A stretch of 64,000 nucleotides of DNA from the NCBI GenBank assembly GCA_005281725.1, contig SSBO01000012.1, positions 21,034,779-21,098,778 on the forward strand. Reading direction: 5' to 3'. Under the pieces are notes generated by a model, which had not been told where the DNA came from, did not search any database, and worked only from the letters and a program-made list of their open reading frames with translations. The first letter of the stretch is position 1, and every line of letters begins with the position of its first letter. This DNA is from Wuchereria bancrofti. Lineage: Eukaryota > Nematoda > Chromadorea > Rhabditida > Onchocercidae. This document shows, one piece after another, positions 33,924 through 47,200 of the stretch. The translations under genes were made by a program, and so were the position numbers.

Positions 33924-36900
33924 TGTCAAATGCAAACCAATTTCTATGTTTGAATGATTACCTAACTCGTTTAACCTTTTAACCTTTTTCGACTTAAAAT
34001 TTCATTCGGATAATTTCCTGAAGACTACTACTAATCAATTCAATTTATCCTTTAAAACGAAAATTTCCAAGAATTCCTTTGAAACAGCAAATAAAGCAAA
34101 GAATGATTTCAAACTCAAACAAAGTACTATGATCATTTCGCAAAAATTAATGAAATGATTAATTAAATGAAAATCAATGATAAATGATTATCATTTCTGT
34201 AGTTTCAAATATTTGCTAACAATAAAGGATATATGTATTGCAAAAGCAAATCAATAATAATAAAACTTTTTATGAGGAGTGATAATTAAAAGAAAAAATC
34301 AAATGCATTTTCAATTCATTTTATCATTTTATAATATAAGTATCGGTATTGTTGCATTTTCTAGAAGTTAAAAAAATATATGTATTTCTATAAACTGATT
34401 TTATCTAATCATTTAATTATTGCATATTTTTTTTAGAAAACAAAATTAAATTTTTGTTCTTTGTACATTAAGTATTATTCCTGTGATATTACAAAAGTTA
34501 TCTTTTATTATTATGAAAATAATAGAGATTTAAAAAGAGTGATAGTATTTGACATTTGACATCAATAAAATGATGAATAGAAAGTTTTTTTTTTTGTCCC
34601 CACTAATTCTTGATCAATTCAAAAGAATTAATCCAAAAAAAAAAAAAAAATGAAAAAATAAAAAGAAAAAAGAAAGTATTCTGTCAGTTAGTAAATGAGC
34701 AAATGAGTTGTCGACAAATAGTGGTTAAAACCAGAAATTCAATAATGAAGACAGAAGCGCCGACAATGACAATGAGAAAGAGAATTACCCGTTTAACCCA
34801 CCACAAACTTCTTTTTTCTCATTATGCAACGGATGTATGTGATGTGATAACGATGATTGCTGGTAATACTGATAATTTTTGCTCCCTGAACAGTCAAATT
34901 TCACTGCAAAAACATTAATTACGATGAGAAATGTGAAGGAAGTGCAACTTGCATTATCAATGATTGATAATCGTACATGGATTCGATGACACCATCTATT
35001 AAACGGATAAATGCGCAAATGTCTAACAATATGTTATCATTCAAAAATGAATCATCATGTCTCATTAATGTGTGAAAAGAAAAAAATCATTTTGTAATAT
35101 TTTCAATATTAAAGTGTTGCATTTGATATGCAAAAAAAAAAGGAAAAAAAGCTGTTGTTAACTTAAAATTAATCTCAAATTAAATATTTAAGCAATAACT
35201 ATAATTGATTTTTATTCCTCAAAAATTTTAATTGAAAATTAAAAAAGCAATAAAACGCAAAAAAAGAAATTTATTTAAAATTTTTATGTTAATTTTTTAT
35301 GTTACTTGCATTATGAAATTATTACTCATTGCATCGTCCAATAATGAAAACTTTTTTTTTTTCTTGCAATAAATTATTTTTAAATTTATGTGTCGCACAT
35401 AAAATTTTGGTGAAATGTGCAAAGTTATCTTAAATATATAGGAAGCAAATGACATTCAGTTGGTATACCTGTGTGGATTGTAACGAGTAACTGAGCTATA
35501 AAGTTTTTTTTATCTTGCCTATTCATTTGTTTATAACTTTTTAAAATTTAATTTTTATTAAAACAAACTTAAATTTATTTTATTTTCCCATACAATCTTA
35601 AAATATTTCATTACTCTAACAATACATTAAAATAAAAGAAATCATATTTAGCAGAATTGTTATTATTAAAAATTTATTTTCAATTTGTTCAAATATGTAT
35701 GATTTATTTATTCTTTCAATAGCTTTTTTGGAATTTAGCTAAAAAATTAATGAAAAAAAAATTGCGAAATGTAATTAATTGTAAAATAGAAAATTTAAAT
35801 AAAGCCGAAAGTTAATATGCGAAAAGACTTCAATGTATTTGCAAGAAAACTTTGATTAATCAATTTAGAGATATGCAAAAATTTAATTATCATGAATTTT
35901 TAAGTTAATTTCATGAAATTCAGAAAGTAAAAGATGAGTTTCATTAATTTGTTTTCTTAAAATTTTAGCAGAAATTCGTATATAATTACATCTAGCAGCG
36001 ATTTTTTTTTTTATCACGAAAAGTTCATAAAAATATTGTTAAAATTTTGAAAAATGTTTTATAATCTTTTGTTGAGAATAATCGTTTCAAGACAGCCAAA
36101 CATATTTCATTTAATAAAATATTTAATTGAATTATTAAAATTTCTTAAATCATATTAACAAGCAAATTAATGCATATCATATAAGCTAATTAAAGTTGTA
36201 AAGAGTATTTGATTGAATTTGCACCGAAATTAAAAAATTTGTAGTTAATAGGTTCAGAGCTGGCGCTAATGTCCTTATTGCTAATGTCAAAGGTGAATTG
36301 CCTTCCTTTATAGACTTTTGTACAACTCTTATCCAACCTTTTTATATGGAATGTTGTAATAATTTAATTTTAAAAGAATTTGAAGAAAGACAATTGACCT
36401 TTAATTATGCGATACAAAGTTTTGGCTTCTCTTCAAATATTACCTTTTAGTATATTTACTTTTTGAAATTGAACAAATTCAATTTGTGTACAAATTTTCC
36501 ATTCTTTTACAAATTTTTCAACCTAATTGTTTCTTTACATTTTTCATTTCATTCATTTCAATTAATATTATCATTGATTAATCAATGACAAACTAACTAA
36601 CTGGAAATAATCATTGAAAATTGTTGTCATTAAATTTAAATTAAGCATTAAGTTTAACTTTTCTTATTTGTTACTCTCAAATTATTCTGATAATTGGCTT
36701 ACACATATGGTTTGTAAAAATAAATTAATCAAATTTTCCTTATGTTATTTGCACTAATCAATCAATAGGAAATTAATTATATAAAATGCGACTTTATGCT
36801 AATGAAAGATAGCACAGAATATCGAATGCTATTTAATTTATCATTTCATTCTTTCTTGATTGTTTTAAATCATTCATACTCTAAATCAATCTGTCATATC

Positions 36901-37532
36901 TCTTCTTGTCCTCTTAGTCCATTTTAATTTAACAAAATTGAATAAATTTCATTTTTATTGTACCATCTAAAAATGCATCCAATCTTACATGAAGAATATA
37001 TCTAATATTTGATTCATCTCTCTAATAATATATAGGTTTTGCTTAGGTAACTGATCTTTTTTTCCTTTTTTTTTTTGTTGAATTTTTCAATAGAATAGCT
37101 TCTTTTGATTGTTTACTAATTGTGTAAAATGTAATTGTTAGCTAAACATCTATTAGTGAAAAGAACATTTTGTGACAATTTGCGCCTCTTTCAATTTGAT
37201 CTTGAGCCAATAGTAATTTAAATTATCATTTTTTTTTTCATCTCAAATTTCTTTTTCCTTCTTGTCTAATTAATTCCTTCTTCATAATTCTTCTCTATGT
37301 TGATTCAAATTGATCAGTACTTGTATCTCACTGATTCAATTTTGCAATTGAATTTCATTGTAATTCTTAAATTTATCTTAATTAACTCAAATTTGAAGAA
37401 TTAATCCGACCAAATCATCATTCCCTTAAATTGAAAATTACATCAACAAATCTGCATATTAATGCTTAATTTACATAATTGTTAATTGAATAAATTTATA
37501 TTTGAGGAATCAATTTAATCATTTTTGCGGAA
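33924..37532. other. Intergenic, P-glycoprotein to Cys-rich gene
   Basis: 3.6 kb between divergent genes, mostly AT-rich and featureless. Two stretches stand out: a less AT-rich block at 34680-35000 with overlapping frames on both strands, and a 78-codon open frame without a start at 36217-36450. Either could be regulatory DNA or a gene remnant. Confidence 0.5.
36217..36450 (+). other. Coding-like open frame without start, possible gene or element fragment
   Basis: 78 codons plus TAG with protein-like composition (for example RFRAGANVLIANVKGELPSF in the first half, then two adjacent Cys). No in-frame ATG at the beginning and no known family is recognised. A TTTGTAG acceptor-like site lies inside at 36244. 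It could be an isolated exon, a relic of a transposable element or chance. Confidence 0.3.
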
Positions 37533-40500
37533 ATGTCGCTCTTATCGCAGATGATTGTAACTGTTTATTTCCTAATTCATTTTATTTGTTAGTTATTATC
37601 ATACTTAAAATATAATTCAATATTGCTCATTAACTTAAATATTTTTGCAAGAGATTTTCACCATCGTTTACAACTTAATAAATTATTTCATTTAAAAAAT
37701 TTTCACCTGAGAATTTGTCTCGTTGACTTATCGATGAAAAAATTAATTTTAATCTTTTCATTTTTATGATATAGGAAAAAGCAATTAACATATTAGCTAA
37801 TTTTAAGTGTGATATATTATGATTAGAAGCAATTCATTGATATGATATTTTATCACTGATAAAACAAAGATTGACAGAAAAAAAAATCTTTTGAAGATGT
37901 AAAATCGGAAAACAGTGTTTGCTTTTTTGGTGCAAATGAAGAAAGAGCAAGGCAATCATACTGCAGCGTTGTCACCATACTGCCTAACAAGCCTAAAGAA
38001 GGTTTTGCATTTTAATTTAATTAATTTAATTATGGTTTTCAATTTTGTCATTTAATTCTTTTTGAAATTTTGCATTTCACATGTAATTCTACCTAGTATT
38101 GAGTGAAAATTTAATGCAAAAAGGCAATTTCTTTTTTTGCAATATTAACTATTAAAAAATGTTATCTCATCAAGAAAAAAAAAAAGTTATAAAGAATATA
38201 AAATGTGACTGATAGTACTTTGATGTGATACAAATGATTTTTTTTCTTTTTACTTTCTTGTTTTGCTTGTTTTTTGTCATATAATTTTTACAAAATTACT
38301 CTTTAATTATTCGTTAATTAAGGGCAAAAATTTTTATAGTCTTCACAAGTGGATTCTTTGAAAAAGATAGCGAAGGACAAAAAATGATAATGGATGACTA
38401 TTGCGCATCTAAAGAACAACTTCAATTTGGAGTGATGAATTATCTTGCAGTGCGACATTTTCTCGTCATGTATTTTTATCTTTCATCTTTCTAAGTGTTT
38501 GACAGTTTTTACATTAAAGTTTTCTAATTGAAAACAAATTATATAGTACAAAGGTTAAAAGATAGAGAAGAGAGAGACAGAAAGAGAGATGAAATAATGA
38601 TGAAAAAGTACCCCAAAACAATAGGTAACTACAAATTATTATTAATTTTTTGTTTTTTGAGGAAGATTTAGAAATGGTTCGTAGTCAATTTTTCATGTGT
38701 TGCACTCATTGCATGTTACTTCGCGAAAAAAATAATGTAATTTTTCATCTCTTTGTTAATTTCAACTACACTAATCAACAAAAAATTTCTTTTCTTTTCT
38801 TTTTTTCTTTTCACTTCTTAATTTTTTGATGAAATTATTGTAAAATTTTAAAATTGTGAATTTTTTTGGAATTAAGAAAAAAAAAGCAATTCATTCTTTT
38901 CAATATTTTAACATTTTAGAAGCTAAATTATCATAAATTTATTTTTTGTTTTTTAGTAATATAGATGAAATATTATAAAATTCAAATTTACTTATAAAAA
39001 AATATTGTTTTTTTTTTCTTTTTCAGTTAGACAAAAAGTTGCAATTGTTAACATTGAAAATTTTATTTATGATGAAAGGTATATGTATTCGAGCAAATAA
39101 CGAGTTTGGTTTTTGTGAGGAGTACCCGAATTTTTTACCACAAACATGGTTTTCATGCCCAGGCTTATACTCTAATCAGGTTTTATCTCTCTGCTAGCTA
39201 AACTATAAGAATTAAAAATTTGAATTCAATGAATTCTTTTTTTAGTAAAATTTAAATGTGCATTAATTTTTCATTCTTTAAATATATGATAAGAATAGTA
39301 AATAACGAAAATGAAATTCAGTAATATTTACAAATTCAATAGATATAGATAAGAATTTGAAAGTTTCAAAATTAATTTATCCAAACTTTTTTTTTTTTTT
39401 AAATTTCTACAATAAAAAATTGAAATAAAATGAGATACGAAAAAAAAAAGTTTTCTTAGTTTTACTATTTTTCTTAATTTTATAAGAATGTTTTATTGAT
39501 GAAAATGATAAGATATTATTGTTATCACATTTAGGTGATCAGTTATCCATTCTATGCTCCATGCATGTTTCACTTAGATAGTTATTCGACAACACGAATT
39601 TACAGTGGATTTGCTATTTATGCATTCTTGGATCAAATTAATCGTAATTATGTATCGAATTTTTTTTTTCGCTTCATGTTATTTTTCAAAGAAATTAATT
39701 TTTACAATTTATAAGTGAAAAAGAAAAACTACTTTAGATTTTGAAGACATCAATAATCATTAACAAACAAATAATGTTCTAACTAGTATTTAATTAGTAT
39801 TCATCAATATTTCAAGCAAAAAAAAAATTATAACTTTGATTAAATAATCTCAAAGCATAACTATTTACTTTTGACCTCTAATGGCATCATATTATCTCAA
39901 AAAATTCAATCATTAAGAATGACACTGATAAATAATAGATCAATGTTTGTTATGTTTAAATATTTGTTTTAGGTATTTGGTAAGTATAAAAGGATATGTA
40001 ATCCGTATCGATATGGTTCGAAATTTAATCCAATTCACTCCGAGGTTTCTCATCAATAAAAATTCTAGTAATTTAGGAAATTACATTGTGTAATTTTCAA
40101 CGAATCATTAACAATAAATCTTAAAATAAAAAAAAAAAATCATTTTTCAATCATTAAAAAATAAGTCTTAAAATAATTTCTTTATTTTTCATCTTAATTC
40201 AACATAAGTTACATTAACCCAATTAAATTACGAACTCCCAGCTTGTTAGGAAATATTTGGATGTATTTTGATAGAAGAATAAGCATCTATCTTTATGATT
40301 AAAAATATTCTTAACATTTCAGTTTAACAAATTTCATCTTTTCTTTCTGTCTTTTTTTTTTCTGTAGCTTTTTTGAAATTAAGTTAAAAAATGAAATCAT
40401 CTAAAACGATATTACTTAATTATTCACATTCAATGGTCATTTATATTAACTTAACTTTATCAACTGATAACCCATTTGAATGATTAATTAGCATCATTTT

Positions 40501-43500
40501 TTATGAATTTCACTCAAACATTCCATCATTAATTCATTTCATTCAGACTGAATTCATACCTGATGGACACTGTGTCATTCGATATAAAAATCGTCACTAC
40601 GAGATACACTGTTGCTGTTATTGGCGCTTTCGGCATAATTGTACGATACCATTAGATGGTGAAATGCACATTTGCGCCAATAGAACTGAAGAATTAATAA
40701 ATGGCGATGAGAAAATTATCAATACCACACTTCAATCTTTACCTCTTGGAAGTGTAAGTTTATTTTTTTTTTTTTTCATTTTTAAATTAATAGAAAAACT
40801 GAAGATTATGAAATATATTTGATGCTTATGGTCAATTTAATAATTCATCAATTTAGCAAAAGAGGAATAATCAAAAAAATTTATCTTTTTTTTTTCTTCT
40901 AATTTTATCGATAGAAAAAAAACTCCTTCTTTAGTCAAATAATCTAAATCATTGATATTTCATATTTGTGAAATGGTTTATGCAAGAATAAGTTAATATA
41001 TGATTACTTTCTGAATAGTAATAAAATATTATCATATCAGCCAGCCAGTTATCAAACAATTTTATTACTTTTGAATTGCTCACATTTCTCTTTAATTAAA
41101 TGCTATGTTTCATAATTGATCAAATCAAAATCTATGAGTATCGACCACTCTTAGATAATCAGTGATTAAATTTCCTGCTCATTTCATTTTTTTTTATTCT
41201 TTTTTTCTTTTAGAGCTGTTTTGCATCGTTTCATCTAAAGGTAACAAATGAGGAAACGGTGCATTTGGTTAGTACTTCTTACGGTGTACCAACAAAAACC
41301 GAAAATGACACCCACAGGTGTTATCAGTATACCTCAACAAGTCATGCGGTACAGTGTTCGGCAATTGAAAGTTGTCCGAAAATGTGTCCTTTACTGGAAC
41401 CTTTTTCAGTTAATGCATTTCAAACGTTAACGGTATCAATTGCGCTTTTTTTTTTTTAATTTTGATAATTGATTTAAGCAGAAGCGCAAAATTTTATCTT
41501 AATTCAATTTATTTTCATGAAATACGATTAACTGAAGATTTTTGGATAGCTGTGACATAAGCATTAAAACATAATATAAATATTTCTTATATTTTTTGAT
41601 TATTTAAAAGTATCAAATTTTCTGATTATTAGATTAAAATCAATTAGTTGATTAATTTGAGTTATTATGTGAAGTTTTTCGAATTATTTAAATCGATTAT
41701 TTAAAGTTATTAAATTGCTGTTGTGGTTTAGATCTATTAATACTAACGATAAATTATTATGGAAATCTAAATAGAACTGATTGAAAACGACCAGAAGATC
41801 GTTTATAATTTTTTGATAAAAGTTAAAATTAAATTTTATTTCTAAACTTTTAGCTCTAACATTTCATCCGATTTTTTTTTTTGTGATCATATAAAATGTT
41901 ATTCCAGGTGTTATGCTGCTGTGATAACAGAAAAGACAGTATGTGCAATATGAAAACCGTAAGTTTTTCGCATTTTTAATTTTTTTATTAAACAAGCAAA
42001 CTTAATTCTTAAATTTCAAAAATTTATAAATAAAATTAAGGAATTTGGTCAAAGTATTCTCACCAACAATGGCAACAATTATAAACTTCCAAGATGTGCC
42101 CATCGACATGTACTACAACACATCTTTTCTGCTAAAATTTATGCTAATAATTGCATCGTATACTATGATTTTACGCTAATGAAACCTTTAAATCTCATAT
42201 ACGGTTAATTAATTAATTAATTAATTATCTCATAATTAATCAAATGAAATATGGAATTAATTGAGAAATTATTTAGATATATCTATTAGTACTATCAATA
42301 GCTCAAAAAAAAGTGAATAAGCATCAAAGTTCAAAAAAAAAAAAAACGATCTACTCTAGACTCTAAGATTAGATAATAGCTGATTATGATATAACAACTA
42401 TATTATAATTATTTCTTATTTAAGGTTATAATATGGAATTTGAAACTTCAGCGAAAGAAATTTATGATAGCAATCAGGAATTCATTTTAGCTGATATCTT
42501 TCAATATAAAAATCTCAAAAACTGTACGATTTCATATTTATTTCTCTCTGAAAACTAAAAAATTACTTATGTCAAATATTGACAAACTTTATTAATTAAA
42601 CATTTGCTTGAATATTTATTTTTCAAATAATTGTGAAAGATTATTTAATATTTTTTTTTTTAAATAAGTTTGTGTTGAGAAAAAAATGCTAGTAAGAATT
42701 AATTTATTTTATTGTTTAGAAGAAAAAAAAAACAGTTAAAATAACAAATTCAATTTTGTTATAATTTGAGAGAATAAAAAAATATTTCAAAATAGACTAG
42801 TCATATGAGAGAGAAAGACACAGAGAGGGAGAGAGAGAGAGAGATAGGAGGAGTGAAACGAATGAATTCAATAAATTTTGAATTAATCCTTTAATTCAAT
42901 CAACAAACTAATGAATTAAATGGAGAAAAAAAAAAATCACACAATAATTTTGTTTATAGTATTCTTCATTTAACATTACCTCTTCCTTTTTTTTTTTTCT
43001 TTTTTATCTTCTTATATTCTGAAATATTTTATCTTATTGATTATTAAATTTATGACAATTGGTTTAAGTTATCAGATTTTAAAATTTTCTGATACAGTTT
43101 GAATGTAATATGAAATGGAATGAATAGAGAATAGGAAATATGAATTGATAATGAATCGTTATCATATTAATGTGTGATAAAAGGATGTGATTACAGCATG
43201 GACAAAGTGTTGTACAGAAGTTAATGCAAGCATAGAACAAATCGATCGTATCACAAAAAGTTCAAAAGCTTGGACAGTTGGAGTGATAAAATGTAATTCA
43301 AGCGCTGAACCAAAATGTGATGCTAATTTAGTTGAAAGAATTAACAAACATCGAACACATTACTTGGAGTATTATCGAAATAAAGTCCATTTAATATCCT
43401 TTATTTATTTCTTTGCTTAACTAAATTAATTAATTAATTAGTGAAATTATTAGCTAATGTTTAGTATTATAATGATTACATTGCTATTAAAATTAATTAA

Positions 43501-45558
43501 GAATAAAATGCATCTAAATCATATCGCAACATTAGAATGCATATAAATTTCATTCATAAAAAAAAAGTAACTTACTTAAATATTATAAGATTTAGCAGGA
43601 CATTCTATTCCTTAGATATTACTATCAGTGATAAGAAAATTGCAAAAACTCTTTAGAAGGAAAAAAAAAATAAAACTTAAATATTTTTTATTATTTCTAT
43701 AGATGGAAAAATTTGATTTATTAGTCAACGTGGGAATGACTTTTAAAATATTTAAAATATTCCATGTCACTTCGAAAGATTATCAGTACCATATTTTATT
43801 ATCAGAATCAATTATCAGTACTATATTACAACAATTCTAATTATAATTTGCTTTATATATATCAAATCTTAATTGTTCAGTATGGTAGATTATGTTATTT
43901 GAAAGAATTTGCTGAACAACATGTGATAACAAATCGATCATTACAAACGACATGGTGCTATGAAGAATCATTTGGCCGAGGCCTTGGTTAATTTAAAAAT
44001 TTTTTTTTTTTTTGAAAAAACTAAATTGTATAAGAAATTGCGCACATTTATTTGGAATTTTATAAGAGCATAAGCTTTTTAAATTAATTCTCTCAAAAAT
44101 TTCACTGCAAATTTCTTTTTAATATCTTTTCATCTTTTTTGTTTCATTTTTTTTTTCGAAGCAATCGTTCGGTTTTTATATAATTTTGATTTAAAATAAA
44201 AATAATTTTTTTAATATTTATTATAGATTTTGTAAACAAACGTGGTTTTATGCTAGAAGATAAGAAACTTCCACCTAGGAAAATATGTTCACATCGAATG
44301 AAGACCAATATTCGATACTTAAATAATAAAATGTTTGCACATTGTTTCATGATGAAACAAGATAATGGTTATCTTTTATCTTAGTGATAAGAATAAAGTA
44401 CTGATAGTAACACTTTAGATTAGAATTCTGAAAATGATTATAGTGAATTAAGTATTAACTAGATGGAAAATTTAATTATTACTTACTTTATTGTATATTA
44501 CATTCATTCAAAATTTTATCATTAATAATAATATTATTAAATATTTGTATTTGAAGGTGAATTATCAGCATTTTGTTGTTGCTCCTCTACTATTGATAAG
44601 CCATGTAATTATATAAGCGAGAAATATTATGTCGCACGAACGACCGTAAATCATACCAAAAAAGCTCTTCAGGTCAACTTTGAATAACATTTTGAATTAC
44701 AAAAATGAAAAGACGTTTTAAATGATAATAAATTCCTATCATTCATTTTTTTTTTTCATAATAAATCATCAATAATTAGCAAACAATTCATTATTATTTC
44801 CATGAGATCTTTTTTTTTTTTTTCACGTATCACGGAACGTTATATTTACAGACACGAGAGCACTGTTTATTACCTGACGGTAGACGTGACTTTTGCCTTT
44901 TGGCAGGTAGTCATTTAGTGATTTGTTATTACATTGCTGATATGAAGAATGGAAAGGTGGAAGGTGGATGTGCTCTATCATTGACAAGGAAGTTTGAACG
45001 TCACAAATTTGCTAATGTTTGATTATTTCCTCTATTCAACAACAATTATCAGTGATATTTGTGAAGTATGATTATGAATGATTAGTTGTTGTTGAATTTT
45101 CAAAAACTATTTCAATTGTTATTTCTAGATTTGTTTGATTAAATCATTGTATAATTTGGCGGTACCAGTCGAATTTTTACATGCAGCTGATGCAATTAAA
45201 ATTTTTTGTTGTGCCGGAAGAGATGATTGCAAAGAATCATTACTGGAAATGAGACGTTTTAAAAGGTGAAATTCTTCATCCTTTACTATTTTACACAAAA
45301 GTTCAAATGATTGATTTATTGCATTCGCTTTTTTATCTTTAAATTCCAATACAATTATTCAAATCTATTAAACTCCATGATAGTAAAAGTTTTAGTAATA
45401 GATTTAATTATGATAATATGAACAATCTATTTTAACAGTCAATTCTCACTACTAATCAATATTTTAAGACATTTATTTTCAGACTTTTCGAATCTGGACA
45501 GTTCAAAAAGGTCAAAACTTTAAAAGAGGAAGATTTTGCATTTATTTCTTCCAAATGA
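37533..45558 (+). CDS. Secreted multi-repeat Cys-rich protein, unknown function
   Basis: About 752 aa. Exons: 37533..37587, 38340..38431, 38662..38736, 39027..39179, 39535..39651, 39973..40044, 40547..40753, 41214..41432, 41908..41958, 42041..42203, 42425..42523, 43197..43384, 43703..43729, 43881..43986, 44227..44367, 44557..44672, 44852..45016, 45129..45265, 45483..45558. All phases join. Exon 1 gives a signal-peptide-like start (MSLLSQMIVTVYFLIHFI); no TM follows. Roughly five to six repeats each end in a Cys cluster: FMCCTHC, IHCCCYW, LCCCDNRKDSMCN, TKCCTEV, FCCCSSTIDKPCN, FCCAGRDDC. CC(C)-x(5-7)-C-N resembles the end of three-finger/Ly6 or nematode ET-type modules, which is an analogy only. 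N-glycosylation sites are frequent. Exons 1-3 are the least certain (exon 3 has a GAG acceptor); exon 13 could end at 43765. Confidence 0.65.
42806..42850. repeat. GA-rich microsatellite
   Basis: Purine tract of GA dinucleotides with interruptions, in an intron of the Cys-rich gene. A second GA run occurs at 58655-58671. Confidence 0.8.
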
Positions 45559-47200
45559 ATATGGCTTACATATTATGTTATTGCTCTCTTAACTTTTTTG
45601 TTTCAATTTTTGATGATACATTCTTCAAAAAGAACATAAATAATTCTACAACTTTAAACTTCCATGATATAATTTGCTACCAGATGACATCTTTTTTTAT
45701 CTTTGGGACATTATTCAAGAATTACTTTCCAAGAAATTGGATAAATGTTCAATTCTTTACAATCCGAAATTCAATTACTGCATTAGATATCCTTTGTAGT
45801 GGGAGAAATTGAAGCATCGCACAAGAGAAAACAAAGATTCTTTTATTGTGGCCTTTGTTTCATATTCCTTTTGTCAATTTTCTCCTCATTTCCTCCTCTA
45901 ACACAGCAGCGATGTATGCATAGCACTAGTCGCGACGTTAATCGCAAGCATAGCACTAATCGTAACGCTAGTCGCAACCATATATGCTTCCTTCAATCAA
46001 AATCAGAAATGCATCACATTATTTAAATCATTTTCATATTATCAATCGATATTGGAGTGTTGCTGTTCATATTACCACTAAAATTTCACAAACAAAGAAA
46101 GTCTGATATAACCGTCATTGTATCAGTCAATGATTCCTATTATTTTATCACCAAATAGTGTGGTTTGGAGTGAATTCTATACACGGAAAGAATAAGTTCT
46201 ACATCTCAAAAATCACATAACTTCATCAACTTAACATTTCTCAGCAAGCAAGTATAATCTGGTACACGCTGCTTCAGGAATCTTGGAGAAAAATGACAAA
46301 GGTAGGTTGACAAATGGAAGATTCTAAAAAGTTGTTTGTGAAAGATCAACACTTTTCAGTCTTCACATTTTTTAGACATCTTATATAAAGGGTTCATTAT
46401 TTCACAGCAATGATTTTAAAGGTTTGTATACATTATTATGTTTAATTGGGCATGCTGATTAAGAAATATGATAATAGGTGCATCGATATGGGTAGTTAAT
46501 GGGCTAATGATGTATATAAGAGGCAGTGTATATTATTTGCTTTATACGAGGAGTAGAAATTTGTCATTTTTTGAAATTTGAAGAATTCCATATCAGTGGC
46601 ATTAATATAACTTAACAAAAACAATGAAATTCCAATAAAATGATGTTTAACAGTGTAAATGATTTAGTTGCTGTATCTATTAATTAGCCTAATCTGTAAT
46701 AATAATAAGCAAACAAAATGACGGGACTTAATTTGCCTCTTATCAGACTTTGCAGGATAACCACCAAAAATTTATTCTTTGATCGGAGTTTAATAAAATT
46801 ATTATGATTCAATAATTACTAAAATATAATAGAAAATAAAATGCTTAGCAATGAAAAAACAGAAACATGTCCAGTAGGTCATTGGAAAGAATAATAAGCT
46901 TCTTAAAAAGTATTTAACAATTATTCATGGGTAAAAAAAGACTGTAAAAGATAATAACAAAACGGTCCAGAATGATGGAACAAATCGACATGGAAGTTTA
47001 TTTGGATGATATTCATTTAAATGACATGTGAGAAACAAAATCTTTGTCGTTTAAGAAAAGGGAAGTTTTATTAGCAGGAAAACAAGCTTGGCAACTTGAG
47101 ATCTCCCGTTCTAGGAAAGTATCCGTCATTACCCCACGACACATTCAAAACAAATGTTATTTGAAACATGAACAATAAAAAACATTTCAATTTCAAATCT
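45559..47200. other. Convergent intergenic region
   Basis: 3' flanks of the Cys-rich gene (plus) and the BTB gene (minus). It contains a 30-bp tandem duplication at 45918-45977 inside a 75-codon open frame (45799-46026) that has a hydrophobic segment but no family resemblance. Confidence 0.5.
45918..45977. repeat. Two tandem 30-bp units
   Basis: Units 45918-45947 and 45948-45977 both read GCATAGCACTA...GTCGCAA-like, differing at a few positions, with CG-rich content unusual for this window. Confidence 0.8.

Noticed and set aside
43764..43991. 75-codon open frame starting upstream of Cys-rich exon 14
   Set aside because: Its first half is intron; the real exon starts after TTGTTCAG at 43881, in phase with the neighbouring exons.
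45799..46026. Hydrophobic-plus-repeat small protein
   Set aside because: The hydrophobic part follows a charged start rather than forming a clean signal peptide, and the rest is the translated 30-bp tandem duplication; no splice or conservation support.
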